Positions 36,991 to 45,878 are shown, numbered from the stretch's first letter. The stretch is 64,000 bases of DNA from Desulfitobacterium_A nosdiversum (GCF_049860565.1 NZ_CP172056.1:1798001-1862000); one strand, 5' to 3'. The notes: generated from the letters alone by a model not told the origin. Numbers and translations are program-made.

Positions 36991-37583
36991 AAATAAGCGT
37001 AAATGATCAAAATAAATATGTACGACGAAATATACCATTGCTGCAAGCCTTAAAAGAAAAAAACATAATTTTGCCTTCTCTGTGTTTTAGCTCAAAACTA
37101 GAACCTTATGGAAGTTGCGGCCTTTGTATATTGGAAGTATACGGGGAAAATTCCTGGAAGGTGAAACATGCTTGTCTGATGCAAGCTGAAGATGGATTAC
37201 GGATCAGGACAAGGAGTGCGCGAATTTCAAAGTTGCAGGCTCAGGCAGCTCGGCTTTTACTGAAAAGAGGACCTTTTCTTAAGCAGGAGGTTGAAGAATT
37301 ATTGCTTTCATTGATTATTCAATCGAAAGAAGGCTATAATTCGGGTTCTTATAAGGATATCAATGCAGGATGTATTCTGTGCGGACTTTGCGTTAGAATA
37401 TGCAAGAAAACGGGCAATAACAAGTTGGTGTTTTTAGGTAAAGGTAAAAACCTTCGGGTCGGACTAGTTGAAGGCAGCCAACCTGATATCTGCAATCGCT
37501 GCAAGGCTTGCCGCCATATTTGCCCGACGGGATTTATTAGCCATGATGCTCGGAAAGTATTTACAGCCCATTTATTTAAATGA
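36975..37583 (+). CDS. NuoG N-terminal-like iron-sulfur subunit
   Basis: A 202-residue protein with an N-terminal plant-type [2Fe-2S] domain (LCFSSKLEPYGSCGLCILEV...KHACLM) and two [4Fe-4S] motifs (CILCGLCVRICKK and CNRCKACRHICP). It corresponds to the amino-terminal part of NuoG/HydA without a catalytic domain, so it can wire the NuoEF-like pair to the separately encoded molybdoenzyme. GTG 36975 is chosen: CGGAGGA lies six bases upstream, and it overlaps the nuoF-like gene by 16 bases. Confidence 0.85.
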   Translation: MEEFVEISVNDQNKYVRRNIPLLQALKEKNIILPSLCFSSKLEPYGSCGLCILEVYGENSWKVKHACLMQAEDGLRIRTRSARISKLQAQAARLLLKRGPFLKQEVEELLLSLIIQSKEGYNSGSYKDINAGCILCGLCVRICKKTGNNKLVFLGKGKNLRVGLVEGSQPDICNRCKACRHICPTGFISHDARKVFTAHLFK

Positions 37584-37703
37584 AGCAAAGTAATATTAAG
37601 GATTTAAGTATTAAGTAAGATTTTATGATTTCGGAAACGCATGTGGGTTGTGTTTAATGATATATCCCATATTCAAGGATACTGAGAAATAAGGAGGGGA
37701 ACG

Positions 37704-38756
37704 ATGTCAGCTACACTGCTCAAAGCCAGCAAAAACGAGGCGGTCTTTATGATCGATATTGATGCAAAGACCCTTGAAAAAGCATTAATGGAAGAATACT
37801 ATAAAGCCACATCGGCAAACGATAAAAAATCAGCGCCCGCGTTCCTGAGCAACGAGATGCTGCTGCGACAATATCCCGAGCTAGAGAAAATAGCAGGCAA
37901 GGCGTTAGAAAAGCTCATGCCTTCCTATTATATGAGAGCTATTAAGGAATTGAGGCTCCATCCCATCACGTTCCCAAAGATCATGCCGAAGTCTACGGCA
38001 CTGGGGCAGCCTTGCGTCCTCGAAGTCCATGTAATCCTTGAACCCGAATTCGAGTTGAAACAGTTTGAAGGGTTGGAGGCCGATTATAGACCGGTGATTG
38101 TCACTGAAGATGACATGGCGCAGCAGATGGTCAGCCTGCGCAAGCAGCATGGTGCCGAAAACGATGACGCAAAACTGCTTGAAAAGCTCCCCTTTAATTC
38201 CATAGAAGGGCTGACACAAGAGATTTGCAGCTCTTTTACGGCGATGGCCCAAGAAAAAACGCATATTCATAAAAAAGAAGCTGTGATGAAACAACTTCTT
38301 GAAGCAAATCCTTTTGCCCTTCAGGAAGAGATCATAGAACAGCAGGTCATGTTCGAGATTAATCAGATCCGCAAGCAGATGGGAACGCAAGTTATGGAAA
38401 ACTACATGAAAGCTTCCGGCCGCACTATGGACGATCTTAGAAAAGAAGTTCGCCCCCAGGCTGAAACAACGGTTAAAAAGAACCTGCTTCTCAATGCCAT
38501 CGCCGAGAAGATTTCACCCGAAATCACCGAAGAAGACATCAAAGAAGCTATCTCCAAACAACCGGCTTCATTCATGGAACTTACTGCTGATTACGAAACA
38601 CGCCGCAAGCGCATTGAGGAAATACCCGGGGCCTTAGATCAAATTAAGCATTCCATACGCTTAGAAAAGGCAGCCGACTATATTGTTGCCAAGGCTATCC
38701 TCCACGAAAGCAAACCGGCGAATATTATGAATGAGCTTCCCGAGTATTTGAAATAA
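37704..38756 (+). CDS. Trigger-factor-like chaperone lacking the PPIase domain
   Basis: A 350-residue protein. Residues 1-130 resemble the trigger factor N-terminal domain and its link (LEVHVILEPEFELKQFEGLEAD...VTEDDM). The FKBP-type PPIase domain (about 85 residues) is missing, and residues 170-340 match the C-terminal cradle (NPFALQEEIIEQQV, ITEEDIKEAI). The ribosome-binding signature GFRxxK is not visible. Position after the molybdoenzyme operon suggests a dedicated chaperone, comparable to the trigger-factor-like PceT/CprT proteins of reductive dehalogenase clusters. AAGGAGGGGAACG precedes ATG 37704. Confidence 0.8.
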   Translation: MSATLLKASKNEAVFMIDIDAKTLEKALMEEYYKATSANDKKSAPAFLSNEMLLRQYPELEKIAGKALEKLMPSYYMRAIKELRLHPITFPKIMPKSTALGQPCVLEVHVILEPEFELKQFEGLEADYRPVIVTEDDMAQQMVSLRKQHGAENDDAKLLEKLPFNSIEGLTQEICSSFTAMAQEKTHIHKKEAVMKQLLEANPFALQEEIIEQQVMFEINQIRKQMGTQVMENYMKASGRTMDDLRKEVRPQAETTVKKNLLLNAIAEKISPEITEEDIKEAISKQPASFMELTADYETRRKRIEEIPGALDQIKHSIRLEKAADYIVAKAILHESKPANIMNELPEYLK

Positions 38757-38800
38757 ACTTATAACTTGTTAAGTTAGCAACATCAATAACGTTATTAATG

Positions 38801-38838
38801 AAGGAACGTACAAAATTCAAGTGCGTTCCTTTATTATT
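38801..38838 (+). terminator. Terminator after trigger-factor-like gene
   Basis: The stem AAGGAACG / CGTTCCTT with a 15-base loop, then a T-rich tail. Confidence 0.75.
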
Positions 38839-38945
38839 TTGTTTAACAAAATATTGATATTTTCTTTGATGGGACAAGATAGGGAAAATATGCTAAAGTG
38901 AAATTAGTAATTGAGAAATAAGGTCAATCTTGAGGAGGAAAAATT

Positions 38946-39305
38946 TTGCCGGCAACGAATAAAAAGCAGCGGGGTCAAGAAGGAGAAGATTTTGCGGTTC
39001 AAATCCTGAAGAATCAAGGTCTAAAAATTATTCTGCGTAATTATAGATGCCCTGTCGGCGAAATGGATATTATTGCTGCAGATGGAGATATGCTGATCTT
39101 TGTTGAAGTAAGAACTCGGACAAGCCCAAAGTATGGATGGGGCGAAGAGAGTATTCTTGTTAAGAAGAAATTACGGTTACAACGAATTGCCGAATATTAT
39201 ATCCTCGGCCGAAAATATCATACATGGCCTTCAATGCGCTTCGATTTAATCGCTATTCGTTGGGATGAAGATAGTCCGCAGTATCAGTGGATTCGCGGAA
39301 TCTAA
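38946..39305 (+). CDS. yraN: UPF0102 protein YraN
   Basis: A 119-residue nuclease-fold protein of the UPF0102 family, role unsettled. The active-site-like motif is seen in GQEGEDFAVQIL, CPVGEMDIIAADGDMLIFVEVRTR. TTG 38946 is the start, with GAGGAGGAAAAATT before it. It neighbours yifB at some distance, a frequent association. Confidence 0.93.
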   Translation: MPATNKKQRGQEGEDFAVQILKNQGLKIILRNYRCPVGEMDIIAADGDMLIFVEVRTRTSPKYGWGEESILVKKKLRLQRIAEYYILGRKYHTWPSMRFDLIAIRWDEDSPQYQWIRGI

Positions 39306-39327
39306 ATAAGTAAGGAGGTTAACTTCT

Positions 39328-40020
39328 ATGCTGCCAATTCTAGTTATGGACGATGAAGAGCGAATTCGCCATTTAGTACGAATGTATTTAGAAAGTGAAG
39401 GTTTTACAGTAGAAGAAGCAGAAAACGGACGAGAAGGTCTGGACATGTTTCGCAAGGGAAATTATGAACTTTTAATTATTGATTTAATGATGCCTGAGGT
39501 GGATGGTTGGCGTGTATGCAGAGAAGTAAGACAAGGTTCGGATATTCCTATTATTATGCTGACGGCCAGAGGAGAGGAATTTGATCGTGTCTTAGGTTTT
39601 GAACTTGGCGCGGATGATTATCTGGTCAAACCCTTTAGTACTAAAGAATTAGTGGCAAGGGTCAAGGCATTAATCAGGCGTTCCAAAGGGAATTTTGGAG
39701 GGAATAGTTCTACGCTGGTATTTGGTGATCTGAGTATTGAAAAGGATAAGCATCGGGTGATGATTGGTGAAGAATCCATTACCTTGACACCGCGTGAATT
39801 TGAATTGTTATATTTTCTGGCTAAAAACCCGGGACGAGTTTTTTCTCGTGAGCAGCTGATGGAAACGGTATGGGGTTATGATTTTTACGGGGATGCCCGT
39901 ACTGTAGACACGCATGTCAAAAAACTGCGTGAAAAGCTGACTGATCCAAAAGCAAGAGCGATGATCGCTACAGTTTGGGGTGTCGGGTACAAATTTGATC
40001 CGGAAACTGTTAATGCCTAA
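39328..40020 (+). CDS. OmpR/PhoB-family response regulator
   Basis: A two-domain regulator of 230 residues: receiver (Asp52 in LLIIDLMMPEVDG, Lys in LVKPFS) and winged-helix DNA-binding domain (ITLTPREFELLYFLAKNPGRVFSREQLMETVWGYDFYGDARTVDTHV). It is 22 bases upstream of its kinase, which has the ResE/PhoR-like HAMP-PAS layout. The signal is unknown. Confidence 0.95.
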   Translation: MLPILVMDDEERIRHLVRMYLESEGFTVEEAENGREGLDMFRKGNYELLIIDLMMPEVDGWRVCREVRQGSDIPIIMLTARGEEFDRVLGFELGADDYLVKPFSTKELVARVKALIRRSKGNFGGNSSTLVFGDLSIEKDKHRVMIGEESITLTPREFELLYFLAKNPGRVFSREQLMETVWGYDFYGDARTVDTHVKKLREKLTDPKARAMIATVWGVGYKFDPETVNA

Positions 40021-40041
40021 CTCAGAAGAGAGGAACAAGGA

Positions 40042-41892
40042 ATGAAGTCCAGAAAGAGAAACTGGAGAATTTCGGTGAAATTATGGATGGCGATGATGCT
40101 GCTCATTGTGGTCGTCCTTGGAAGTTTAACGATAACAATCACATGGCTGTTTGGAGATTTTTATCTTAACCAAAAGTTAAATGAATTAGGAAATGAAGCT
40201 AAAGATATCACCAACCAATTAAAGAGTCAGCAAAGCTGGGCAGAACGTCTGTCTACATTGCAAAATGAGAAGCTCTCAGCAGGAACTCAGCTTATCGTTT
40301 TGAACTGCGATGGTGGGCTGATAACGGTTAAAGGAAGTATTTCCACAGCCAGCGACTTTAGCAGTATAACGGGCTGGCGAGGGGGAATGGGGTTAAGCGG
40401 CACGGGAATGCAAGGGTCGAGCTTTTGGATTCACCCGTTACTTTTAACTGACTTTTTTACACAAGAAAACATGCAAGAGGTTCTTTCAGGTCAAACGATT
40501 ACGATTGAGGCGCTGCCCAGTGCAAATAAATTGGGACAGGCAATGCTGATTGCGGCAACTCCGATTGGAAAACCTGCGGAAGCAGTTCTTTTATTGGGGA
40601 GCTCACCGGCACCGGTACAAGAAAGCATATCAACCTTCCGAAGAATGATTTTATACTCTACTCTTCTGGCAGTTCTATTAGCAACGCTTGTCGCGCTTTT
40701 TTTCGCACGTCAAGTTTCGCGTCCAGTCGTGATCATGCAAAAAGCTGCGAGCCGTATGGCTAAAGGCGATTTTCAAAATATTACGGGAATAAACAGCAGG
40801 GATGAAATAGGGGAACTCGTTGGCGTGCTCAATTCAATGGGGCAAAGTCTAAAAAATCATATGGAATGGTTATCTCAGGAAAGAAATTTGCTCGAGGGAA
40901 TTGTCGAAGGAATGAGCGACGCTGTAATTATGCTGGATGCAGAGGGTCAGATTCTCTATACGAATGAGCCAGCAAAGGCACTGTGGTCAGAGGACGAAGA
41001 AAGTGCATCCGATCGTAAAAAGCAGATTGCAACATTTCTCCAGGAACTTCTTCATTCAGAAGGTGAGGGGAAAATTAAGAATCTTTCCCTAGGAACACAG
41101 GTGCTGCAAGTTTCTATCGCTTCAACATCTGCGAGAAACGGGGTTGAAGGATATGTTGCTGTTCTGCGGGATATAACAGCATCTTTAAGAGCAGAGAAAG
41201 AACGACGGGATTTTATGGCGAGTGTTACCCATGAATTAAGAACACCGCTTCATCTTATTCAAGGATATCTTGAGGCTATTCAAGACGGTGTAATACCTCA
41301 GAAAGATCAACCCGAGCAGATTGAATTTGTTCTTGATGAGACACGCCGCTTAGCTAAACTCGTTTATGAACTGCAAGAAGTAAACCGGCTTGAACGCTGG
41401 AAGACTTTAGAGCTTCAAACTATGGATCTTGAAGAGTTTATGCAAGATCTAAAATATCGCTATCAAAGCTTAGCCGAGGAAAAAGGGATAGAATTAGAGA
41501 TAATGCCTATTCAGGGCGAAATTACAGCGGATCGGGACCGTTTGCTTCAGGTGTTTATCAATTTAATGGACAATGCCTTTCGGTATACTCCTCAAGGAAA
41601 GAGGATCCGAATCGATTCGAAGCAGGAAGAGAATTTAATTCGATTTATTATAACGGATGAGGGTGAAGGAATTCCGTCACAAGATTTGCCACATATTTTT
41701 AATCGGTTTTACCGAGTCGATAAGGCTCGCTCACGAAAAGACGGCGGTATGGGCTTAGGCTTAGCCATTGTAAAACAGATTGTTGAAGCTCATGGCGGAA
41801 AGATTAAAGCGGAGAGTCAAGTTGGTGTCGGAACTCAATTTATCTTTACAATACCGCGGCAGCCCGAGAATATTAATCCGATAGAAGGATAA
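40042..41892 (+). CDS. HAMP-PAS sensor histidine kinase
   Basis: A 616-residue membrane kinase. Helices at about 12-35 and 203-225 frame an extracytoplasmic sensor of about 165 residues. Then come HAMP (about 227-280), PAS (about 290-390, ILEGIVEGMSDAVIMLDAEGQ-like), the HisKA box SVTHELRTPLHL and ATPase motifs (NLMDNAFRYTP, DEGEGIP, GMGLGLAIV). Partner of the regulator just upstream. Confidence 0.94.
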   Translation: MKSRKRNWRISVKLWMAMMLLIVVVLGSLTITITWLFGDFYLNQKLNELGNEAKDITNQLKSQQSWAERLSTLQNEKLSAGTQLIVLNCDGGLITVKGSISTASDFSSITGWRGGMGLSGTGMQGSSFWIHPLLLTDFFTQENMQEVLSGQTITIEALPSANKLGQAMLIAATPIGKPAEAVLLLGSSPAPVQESISTFRRMILYSTLLAVLLATLVALFFARQVSRPVVIMQKAASRMAKGDFQNITGINSRDEIGELVGVLNSMGQSLKNHMEWLSQERNLLEGIVEGMSDAVIMLDAEGQILYTNEPAKALWSEDEESASDRKKQIATFLQELLHSEGEGKIKNLSLGTQVLQVSIASTSARNGVEGYVAVLRDITASLRAEKERRDFMASVTHELRTPLHLIQGYLEAIQDGVIPQKDQPEQIEFVLDETRRLAKLVYELQEVNRLERWKTLELQTMDLEEFMQDLKYRYQSLAEEKGIELEIMPIQGEITADRDRLLQVFINLMDNAFRYTPQGKRIRIDSKQEENLIRFIITDEGEGIPSQDLPHIFNRFYRVDKARSRKDGGMGLGLAIVKQIVEAHGGKIKAESQVGVGTQFIFTIPRQPENINPIEG

Positions 41893-41972
41893 TAACAAAT
41901 ATAGAATATATTGGTTAATACAGGAAGGATATTGGAGGAGCAGGTCGAATTCCTTCGTAAGGAGGGATTGGC

Positions 41973-43493
41973 TTGTTTGCTGCAGTCTTTGGAATAGCGG
42001 TATCTGGGATTCAAGCCCATTTAATTCGAGTCGAAGTAGATGTTTCGAATGGATTGCCTGTTTTTGACGTGGTCGGATTACCGACCGCTGCTGTCCGCGA
42101 ATCTCGGGAACGGGTTCGTTCAGCCGTAAAAAACTCGGGATTTGAATTTCCGTTGCAGCGAATCACGGTAAATCTGGCACCTGCCGATATCAAAAAGGAC
42201 GGATCAGGATTAGATTTAGCGATCGCCATGGGGATATTAGCTGCAACAGGTCAATGTCCTGAAAGCAGACTTCAGGGGCTGGTTTTCGCAGGAGAGCTCT
42301 CCTTGGAAGGCGTATTGCGTCCAATACCAGGAATTTTAGCTATGGCAGTTTCTTTAGCTAACACGGGCAAATCTCTGATAGTCCCGCCTGAAAATTGGGA
42401 AGAAGCTGCTTTAATCGAAGAAATTCACAGTAAGACGGCTTATGATTTATTTTCCTTAGTCCAAGCGATTAAAGGTGAAAGTTCCTTTATTCAGCCTGTA
42501 TCCGAAAAAGACATAAATCCTCGCGAAGATCATAATATCATTGATTTTTCAGCAATCCATGGTCAGTTGCAAGCGAAACGATCTCTCGAAATTGCAGCTG
42601 CAGGGGGACATAATCTCTTGATGATCGGTCCGCCTGGATCGGGCAAAACCCTTCTTGCTAAAGCTTATGCAGGCATACTTCCTCCATTAAGCCGAAGTGA
42701 AAGTCTCGAAGTTACTCAGCTTTACAGTATTGCCGGGTTACTAGGGCATAGCGGACAGCTTATTACCCATCGACCTTTCCGTAAACCTCATCATTCGGCA
42801 ACTGCAATTGGAATTCTCGGCGGAGGTCGGGATATGAAGCCTGGTGAACTGGTTTTAGCGAATCATGGTGTGCTTTTTTTGGATGAACTTCCTGAGTTTT
42901 CGCGAGGGGTTTTAGAGTCATTGCGGCAGCCTTTAGAAGATCGGGAACTTACAGTCACTCGGCAAAAGGGAAGTGTTAAATATCCTGCTCGGCTAAGCAT
43001 AATTGCCAGCATGAATCCATGTCAATGTGGCTGGTACGGAGACGCTAAACGATCGTGTTCTTGTACGCCTAAGCAGGTTGAGGCTTACCGCGGGCGGGTA
43101 AGCGGGCCGTTGCTGGACCGCTTTGATCTCCATGTGGAAGTGCCGCGGGTTGATTTTGATGAATTGCATTCGAAGATGCAGGGAGAGACCTCTGAAGTGG
43201 TTAAAGAACGTGTTTTAGCAGCACGGGAAAGACAGTGGTCCCGTTTAGGGAAAACGCGAACGAATGCAGAAATGACGGCGGAGGAAACACAAGAATTTTG
43301 TGCCTTAGATGACAAAGGAGAACAACTTTTGCGCTCAGTGTTTGCAAGACAGCATTTAAGCGCTCGCGGACATGATCGGATTCTGCGTGTGGCTCGAACG
43401 ATTGCGGACTTAGAAGGAACACAGGGGATAAAAAGAAGTCATCTAGCAGAGGCTTTGCAATATAGGACTTTAGATCAACGTGTGGGACTTTGA
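41973..43493 (+). CDS. YifB/ComM-family Mg-chelatase-like ATPase
   Basis: A 506-residue protein with an N-terminal ChlI/Lon-like domain (GIQAHLIRVEVDVSNGLPVFDVVGLP), an AAA+ domain (Walker A GPPGSGKTLLAKA, Walker B VLFLDELPEF) and a C-terminal Mg-chelatase-like domain (HLSARGHDRILRVARTIADLEG). ComM relatives are helicases that help integrate transformed DNA. TTG 41973 follows AAGGAGGGATTGGC. Confidence 0.95.
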   Translation: MFAAVFGIAVSGIQAHLIRVEVDVSNGLPVFDVVGLPTAAVRESRERVRSAVKNSGFEFPLQRITVNLAPADIKKDGSGLDLAIAMGILAATGQCPESRLQGLVFAGELSLEGVLRPIPGILAMAVSLANTGKSLIVPPENWEEAALIEEIHSKTAYDLFSLVQAIKGESSFIQPVSEKDINPREDHNIIDFSAIHGQLQAKRSLEIAAAGGHNLLMIGPPGSGKTLLAKAYAGILPPLSRSESLEVTQLYSIAGLLGHSGQLITHRPFRKPHHSATAIGILGGGRDMKPGELVLANHGVLFLDELPEFSRGVLESLRQPLEDRELTVTRQKGSVKYPARLSIIASMNPCQCGWYGDAKRSCSCTPKQVEAYRGRVSGPLLDRFDLHVEVPRVDFDELHSKMQGETSEVVKERVLAARERQWSRLGKTRTNAEMTAEETQEFCALDDKGEQLLRSVFARQHLSARGHDRILRVARTIADLEGTQGIKRSHLAEALQYRTLDQRVGL

Positions 43494-43888
43494 ACATAAT
43501 AGGAAAATTAACGATTATGATCCTCTTTGTGAGTAGAATTTTTCAAAATGTAGTACCCCATGCGAAAGAAGCTCTTACATGATGGAGGCGGAAAGCGACG
43601 GTAAACCTTAAGCCCTACTCCTAATTATATCTGAATTACGCAGAACGTCTTTAAATCTGTAACCACAGCAGAGCTGATAAAAGCACGTATAGTTATCTAA
43701 TACAAAAATAACAGAAAGCCTATTTGAACTTAATTAATGTATAATCTCTATCTTATTGAACCCAAAAAGACGCCTTATAGCGTCTTATGGGGAGAGGGGG
43801 CGTGATCAACTGGACAATTGATCACTATACAAAATACATGTTGGTTAACTAAGGACAGCTTTAGTAGATGCCCTCTTTCTGATGATTA
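43494..43888. other. Non-coding gap after yifB
   Basis: 395 bases without a convincing gene. It contains hairpins at 43767-43786 (AAGACGC / GCGTCTT) and 43802-43825 (GTGATCAA / TTGATCAC), and a weak copy of the terminator of the 97-residue paralogue near 43857-43880. Confidence 0.5.
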
Positions 43889-44182
43889 TTAGGTGCTCAC
43901 AAAGGTAATCTGCCGAATTGGGATACGGACAATTGGACGAATACCATCGATGGGGGTCCCAATGTTAGAGTGAAGGACAGCGTTTGTTAACAGTGCAACA
44001 CCATCTTGGATACCGCCAAAGTTTCCAATCCAGAAACCCGCATCCATTCCAATTTCAATCCGGGCGCCGATCGGGAAGGTGTCAAACAGAGCAATAATTG
44101 ATATAAACGGTGCTGTAGGCCCTAAAAACAGTGGAGCAGCCGGGGAGGGAAATCCAAATGGACTTAATCCAAGCCCTGCCAT
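43889..44182 (-). CDS. 97-residue paralogue family, copy 1
   Basis: A small protein of unknown function with a proline/glycine-rich hydrophobic start (MAGLGLSPFGFPSPAAPLF), a conserved middle (DTFPIGARIEIGMDAGFW, GNFGGIQDGVALLTNAV) and the conserved end DGIRPIVRIPIRQITFVST. No signal peptide or cysteine motif is seen. Copy 3 (47140-47433) is almost identical and copy 2 (46222-46479) diverged; a fourth degenerate copy lies on the other strand. GAAAGAAGG precedes the ATG. A sigma-K-like promoter at 44278-44304 suggests mother-cell expression during sporulation, so a coat or exosporium role is possible. Confidence 0.75.
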   Translation of the reverse strand: MAGLGLSPFGFPSPAAPLFLGPTAPFISIIALFDTFPIGARIEIGMDAGFWIGNFGGIQDGVALLTNAVLHSNIGTPIDGIRPIVRIPIRQITFVST

Positions 44183-44277
44183 AGTACAGCCTTCTTTCTT
44201 ATAAAGTTGACCCGAAGGTCTATAAGATTAAGAAGGGCTAACTCCCGAAGTCTAATCTAAAATCCTTTGTCCTAATT

Positions 44278-44304
44278 TAATATATGCGGCTTGTCTTCTG
44301 ATGT
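44278..44304 (-). promoter_or_regulatory. Sigma-K-like promoter of copy 1
   Basis: On the minus strand, AC (-35), 16 bases, then CATATATTA, which fits the CATANNNTA -10 pattern of sigma-K. The same arrangement is kept before copies 2 and 3. Confidence 0.5.
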
Positions 44305-44389
44305 TCACAGAATTTAAAAAATCTAGTTTTTTAAGTAGAAAACTGTCACCTTTTTCTCTTAACCACTATCAATTATGATTGAGGCAAAG

Positions 44390-44429
44390 CGTAATAAAGG
44401 CTAGGCATAAAAGCCTAGCCTTTATTACT
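44390..44429. terminator. Terminator after phenylalanine-rich miniprotein 1
   Basis: The stem AAAGGCTAGGC / GCCTAGCCTTT with loop ATAAAA, flanked by A and T stretches; usable in both directions. Confidence 0.8.
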
Positions 44430-44526
44430 AAAACCGCCTCCGGAAGAAGAAAAATGGGAAAAAGAATGGGAAAAAGAAGGGATTAAAAAAAGGGAAGAAT
44501 CCAAAACCTCTAAAACGTCCAAACAT
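44428..44526 (-). CDS. Phenylalanine-rich miniprotein 1 (32 aa)
   Basis: A 32-residue protein of which 18 are phenylalanine, with repeated F/P/G blocks (FFFPFFFPFFFF) and a basic end RRRF. AGAAAGGAAA lies nine bases before ATG 44526, and a terminator follows the stop. It is the third gene of a minus-strand trio with the two YjcZ-like genes. The composition resembles no family I know. The ribosome site, the terminator and a second phenylalanine-rich gene at 46658 argue that it is real. Confidence 0.6.
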   Translation of the reverse strand: MFGRFRGFGFFPFFNPFFFPFFFPFFFFRRRF

Positions 44527-44550
44527 AGGCTTCTATTTCCTTTCTATAAT

Positions 44551-44685
44551 TTAGAAGATAACTCCTAATGCAATGAGGATCAAGATAGCAATTGCGATAA
44601 TCCCGACACCAACGCCAGCGCCAACACCTGTAACAGGAGCAACAGATGGACAACATGCACCACCAAAAGCGCCCATTCCGAACAT
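44551..44685 (-). CDS. YjcZ-like sporulation miniprotein A (44 aa)
   Basis: A 44-residue protein: Gly/Cys-rich start (MFGMGAFGGACC) and a C-terminal hydrophobic helix IAIAILILIALGVIF. This layout fits the YjcZ family of small sporulation proteins. AAAGGAGG lies seven bases before ATG 44685. It shares its hydrophobic tail pattern with the next gene upstream and is probably in one transcript with it. Confidence 0.65.
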   Translation of the reverse strand: MFGMGAFGGACCPSVAPVTGVGAGVGVGIIAIAILILIALGVIF

Positions 44686-44723
44686 GACATTACCTCCTTT
44701 CAAAATCCATTGATTTGATTAGC

Positions 44724-44834
44724 TTAGAAGACGATTCCCATTGCGATAAGCAGAAGAATGATAACTACAACGATCGCAATACCTGTCAAAGAGCGAGGAA
44801 GAAAACCGTCAACGACTCCAGTACCCAATGCCAT
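44724..44834 (-). CDS. YjcZ-like sporulation miniprotein B (36 aa)
   Basis: A 36-residue protein ending in the membrane-helix pattern IAIVVVIILLLIAMGIVF, close to the product of 44551-44685. AAAGGAGGATACGCAG precedes ATG 44834. First gene of the minus-strand trio; a sigma-K-like promoter with one mismatch is at 44865-44892. Confidence 0.65.
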   Translation of the reverse strand: MALGTGVVDGFLPRSLTGIAIVVVIILLLIAMGIVF

Positions 44835-44864
44835 CTGCGTATCCTCCTTTATCTTAAGATAGTA

Positions 44865-44892
44865 CATACTATGCTTTGTCTACATAACTTGT
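44865..44892 (-). promoter_or_regulatory. Sigma-K-like promoter of the miniprotein trio
   Basis: AC, 17 bases, CATAGTATG on the minus strand; the last base departs from CATANNNTA. Confidence 0.35.
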
Positions 44893-44978
44893 CACAATGG
44901 TTTATGCTTAAAAGAAACAAATTATCGGTTGGTAGACTATCTTTTGCAGCGGTGTTCTACGTCCTGAACCAATGGACG

Positions 44979-45012
44979 AAAAAACCGTGTAGAAATTTCC
45001 ACACGGTTTTTG
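44979..45012. terminator. Bidirectional terminator
   Basis: The stem AAAACCGTGT / ACACGGTTTT with a 10-base loop and T/A runs at both ends. Confidence 0.8.
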
Positions 45013-45084
45013 TATTCAAGTATTAGATTTATTTTAGTTTACAAGGCAAACAACTATCAATTTATTCTTTATTCCGAAACTAGA

Positions 45085-45660
45085 CTAATCGGTCTCTACT
45101 GGGAATTGTTGAATTTTTTTTAGCAGAATTGTATCTGGAGAAACATTTACTTCAACATCTGTTTGTTCATTTGCACCTAACGATCTTACAAAATGGACTT
45201 GTCTGTCCTGATAGCTCTTGAATTCGTAAAAAGTGATTTGCTTCACGCAACACATGGTCAGCGAGTAAAGGTATAATAATTGATTTAATACTAATTCCTT
45301 TGTAAGAGCGATTTCTCTTTCATTAATCAATCGGACAGAATTTTCTAGTCCAGTATTTACTGAACTACTTTTATGATGCAGTAAGAGTTCTTCTTGTGTT
45401 AATGACGTATCGATGGCGATGCAGGAAAGCTCCTGGGTTTTGGTTTCTGCACGGAGAGTTTTATCAGTTACGAATTCACCGGAACGCACCGCTGGTTCAC
45501 TTAGATTGCCGTTTGCTAATAGGGCTACTTCAGTTAGTAATTGATCAGACATCCTATTAAATTGATCGGCCCTTTGTGCAAAAGCTGCATCTTTGCTGAG
45601 AAAGCCTATCTCCAGAAATAAATGAGTGCTCTTTCATAATCCGGAGAAAGAAAACATTGA
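45085..45660 (-). pseudogene. Truncated, frameshifted helical protein (DUF2935-like?)
   Basis: An intact frame of 155 codons begins at ATG 45552, but it has no ribosome site, and coding-like sequence continues upstream in frame (FLSKDAAFAQRADQFNR). After a one-base shift near 45620 the sequence reads NVFFLRIMKEHS. Joined, this resembles the repeat of the DUF2935 family (FWLRxMKEHA...). The amino end is lost where the opposite-strand copy-4 remnant begins near 45675. A decayed gene is the simplest reading; family assignment is weak. Confidence 0.45.
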
Positions 45661-45686
45661 GGTCGAGGGATTGTTGAACAAATCTG

Positions 45687-45863
45687 TTGAGAGAAAATGA
45701 AGTGGTTGGAACAGTGGACAATAATATCAACTCCTTGCTTGTTTTAGTACATGTTATACTTGCAGAAGAATTTGGTGTACGACTCCGAAAGATAAATAGC
45801 CTTGATGGCATTCGTTCAGTCGTCTGTATTCCGCTTCGGAATATCACCTTTGTAAGCACCTAA
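45687..45863 (+). pseudogene. 97-residue paralogue family, degenerate copy 4
   Basis: A plus-strand frame ending DGIRSVVCIPLRNITFVST, matching the carboxyl end of the three minus-strand copies (DGIRPIVRIPIRQITFVST). The upstream part is divergent and interrupted by a stop at 45675; TTG 45687 is the only early start. It has its own hairpin terminator (45879-45904), like the other copies. Confidence 0.6.
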
Positions 45864-45878
45864 AACTACCATTATCAA

